Assembly: GCA_045594705.1 (NCBI GenBank)
Contig: JAZNZB010000092.1
Span: 1 to 7,268 of the forward strand
Direction of reading: 5' to 3'
DNA length: 7,268 nt
DNA from: SVQP01 sp045594705
Lineage (GTDB): Bacteria; Bacillota; Clostridia; Oscillospirales; CAG-272
Of the stretch, positions 6,427-7,268 are shown one piece after another. A program made the position numbers and the translations under genes. Each line of letters starts with the position of its first letter. Position 1 is the stretch's first letter. Below the pieces are notes generated by a model. That model ran no database searches. It saw only the letters and a program-made list of their open reading frames with translations, and was not told the origin of the DNA.

Positions 6427-7010
6427 ACGTCGATCCCCTCCTTTTCAAGCTCTGATCGCAGCTCGCTGCGTATGATAGCAAGCTCCTTTTTGACCAAGGA
6501 CGCGCTGCAAGAAAGCCGCTTTGCGATCTGCGGCACACTCAGCATATAGAAATAGCGCGAGACAAATACGTACATGCGGCGGTCGGGAATGCTGCCAAGA
6601 TAACGGTTGATCACGTAAGCAATGGCGGCAGACTCGATCTGCTGCGCAAACTCTGTGTCAGCGGAAACGCACTCGCCCAGCTCGTCCAGAGACAGGCTGA
6701 CCTCGTATGCGTACCTTTTGTGCCGTCTTGCAGCCTTGAAGCGACTCAACGACAAATTCCGCGTGATCTTGGCCAAGAATGCGTGAAAAATCCTCGGCCG
6801 CTCGGGCGGCACGGCATTCCACACGCGCAGATACGTATCCTGCAGGCATTCCTCGGCATCCTGGTCGTTTGCCAAGATGTTGTACGCGACCGCGTGCAGG
6901 TATTGACAGTATTTTTTGTCGGTCTCGGCAATCGCGCGCTCCTCGCGGGCAAAATACAGATCAATGATCTGCTCGTCGCTCAAAAGCCCACTCGTCTCCT
7001 TACTTGCCAT
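6423..7010 (-). CDS. ECF-type RNA polymerase sigma factor (sigma-70 family)
   Basis: The 195-residue product has the two-domain layout of ECF sigma factors. Region 2 (about 27-95) contains ETDKKYCQYLHAVAYNIL, DAEECLQDTYLRVWNAVPP and a KITRNLSLSRFKAARR end. Region 4 (about 130-190) ends in a helix-turn-helix, SVPQIAKRLSCSASLVKKEL. The linker includes LSLDELGECV. It would direct RNA polymerase to a small regulon, probably envelope-related given the membrane partner downstream. The start at 7008-7010 has a near-perfect AAAGGAGGTG site 4 bases upstream. Two promoter candidates precede it. Length and architecture are typical, with no extra C-terminal domain. I cannot assign an ECF group number. 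Confidence 0.92.
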   Translation of the reverse strand: MASKETSGLLSDEQIIDLYFAREERAIAETDKKYCQYLHAVAYNILANDQDAEECLQDTYLRVWNAVPPERPRIFHAFLAKITRNLSLSRFKAARRHKRYAYEVSLSLDELGECVSADTEFAQQIESAAIAYVINRYLGSIPDRRMYVFVSRYFYMLSVPQIAKRLSCSASLVKKELAIIRSELRSELEKEGIDV

Positions 7011-7055
7011 GCTGCACCTCCTTTGGTCATTTTCTGAAGATCTTCTACCTATATA

Positions 7056-7080
7056 GACGCCGAAAAAAGCCGATCGGTCA
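7056..7080 (-). promoter_or_regulatory. Candidate ECF-type, possibly autoregulatory promoter of the sigma gene
   Basis: On the minus strand TGACC (7076-7080) is followed after exactly 16 bases by CGTC (7056-7059), continuing TATATA. This resembles the ECF pattern known from Bacillus SigM/SigW-type promoters (TGAAAC-N16-CGTC/CGTA), with a less perfect -35. The spacer holds a T6 run, which is common in ECF promoters. The start would fall near 7050, about 40 bases before the ATG. ECF factors often control their own gene, which fits. Confidence 0.5.
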
Positions 7081-7108
7081 CGGTTTGGGGAAAATATTTC
7101 TGTATTTT

Positions 7109-7137
7109 ATCATATCACAAGCCAAGCACTTTGGCAA
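7109..7137 (-). promoter_or_regulatory. Candidate housekeeping promoter of the sigma gene
   Basis: On the minus strand: -35 TTGCCA (7132-7137), a 17-base spacer, and -10 TATGAT (7109-7114). This would give basal expression with a leader of about 90 bases, upstream of and reading through the ECF-like promoter. Confidence 0.55.
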
Positions 7138-7192
7138 GAGGGAGAATTTGGAGTTACAGAGTAATGTCCATCCATCCTGCACCAATCACCCT

Positions 7193-7219
7193 CGTAGGGA
7201 CCGGCGTCCCCGACGGTCC
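7193..7219 (+). repeat. Short GC-rich palindromic intergenic repeat, right copy
   Basis: CGTAGGGACCGGCGTCCCCG is followed by ACGGTCC. GGACCG (7198-7203) pairs perfectly with CGGTCC (7214-7219) around a 10-base loop. It resembles the minus-strand sequence at 36-68, so the two copies lie in opposite orientation near the two window ends. It looks like a dispersed palindromic repeat outside genes. Confidence 0.5.
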
Positions 7220-7268
7220 TTCATACAAAACACCCCCCCACCTCCCCCCCCCTGCTAGATTCCCCCTG
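7220..7268. other. C-rich low-complexity tract at the window edge
   Basis: Runs of 7 C (7233-7239), 9 C (7244-7252) and 5 C (7262-7266) occur close together. The minus strand therefore has clustered G runs that could form a G-quadruplex. No gene is visible from 7140 to the end. Homopolymer runs at an edge can also be assembly or sequencing artefacts. Confidence 0.5.

Overview
The window reads as chromosomal DNA from a Bacillota (Clostridia-type) bacterium, plausibly a gut Oscillospirales-like lineage. Reasons: strong GGAGG-type ribosome sites, textbook TTGNNA-N17-TATAAT promoters, an ECF sigma factor overlapping a membrane partner gene, a BspA-like leucine-rich domain, and a Thr/Glu/Pro-rich surface protein with a C-terminal membrane anchor. 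The lineage is inferred; no rRNA or marker gene is present. All four convincing genes lie on the minus strand, so the window reads biologically from right to left.

Layout from right to left. 7268-7140 is non-coding, with a C-rich tract and a short palindromic repeat (7193-7219). 7137-7011 holds two promoter candidates for the sigma gene: a housekeeping type (7109-7137) and an ECF-like type (7056-7080) that may be autoregulatory. 7010-6423 encodes an ECF-type sigma factor. 6426-4897 encodes its probable partner, a single-pass membrane protein with a short cytoplasmic N-terminus and a large external part ending in degenerate LRR_5-like repeats. The two genes overlap by 4 bases.

4896-4444 is a 453-base gene-free interval, and it is the most unusual part of the window. 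It contains a strong hairpin (4617-4660), then an array of 9-base repeats (AGTGATATT) separated by short spacers that are each self-complementary but differ in sequence. After a centre point, the same 9-mer recurs in inverted orientation (AATATCACT and variants). A perfect 12-bp hairpin (4848-4877) closes the right side. A 10-bp inverted repeat (4512-4521 / 4880-4889) may mark the ends of a roughly 378-base non-coding element that fills the gap.

4443-2452 encodes a cytoplasmic GH78-like (alpha-L-rhamnosidase family) protein with its own promoter. 2380-176 encodes a secreted phosphodiester glycosidase-domain (NAGPA-like) protein, also with its own promoter, followed by a probable terminator (96-128). 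The left edge carries a second copy of the short palindromic repeat family seen at the right edge, so both window ends sit near repeats.

Functionally, there is an envelope-signalling pair (sigma factor plus probable membrane regulator) beside two separately promoted glycan-related genes. No sequence evidence ties the sigma pair to the glycan genes: both glycan promoters look housekeeping-type, not ECF-type.
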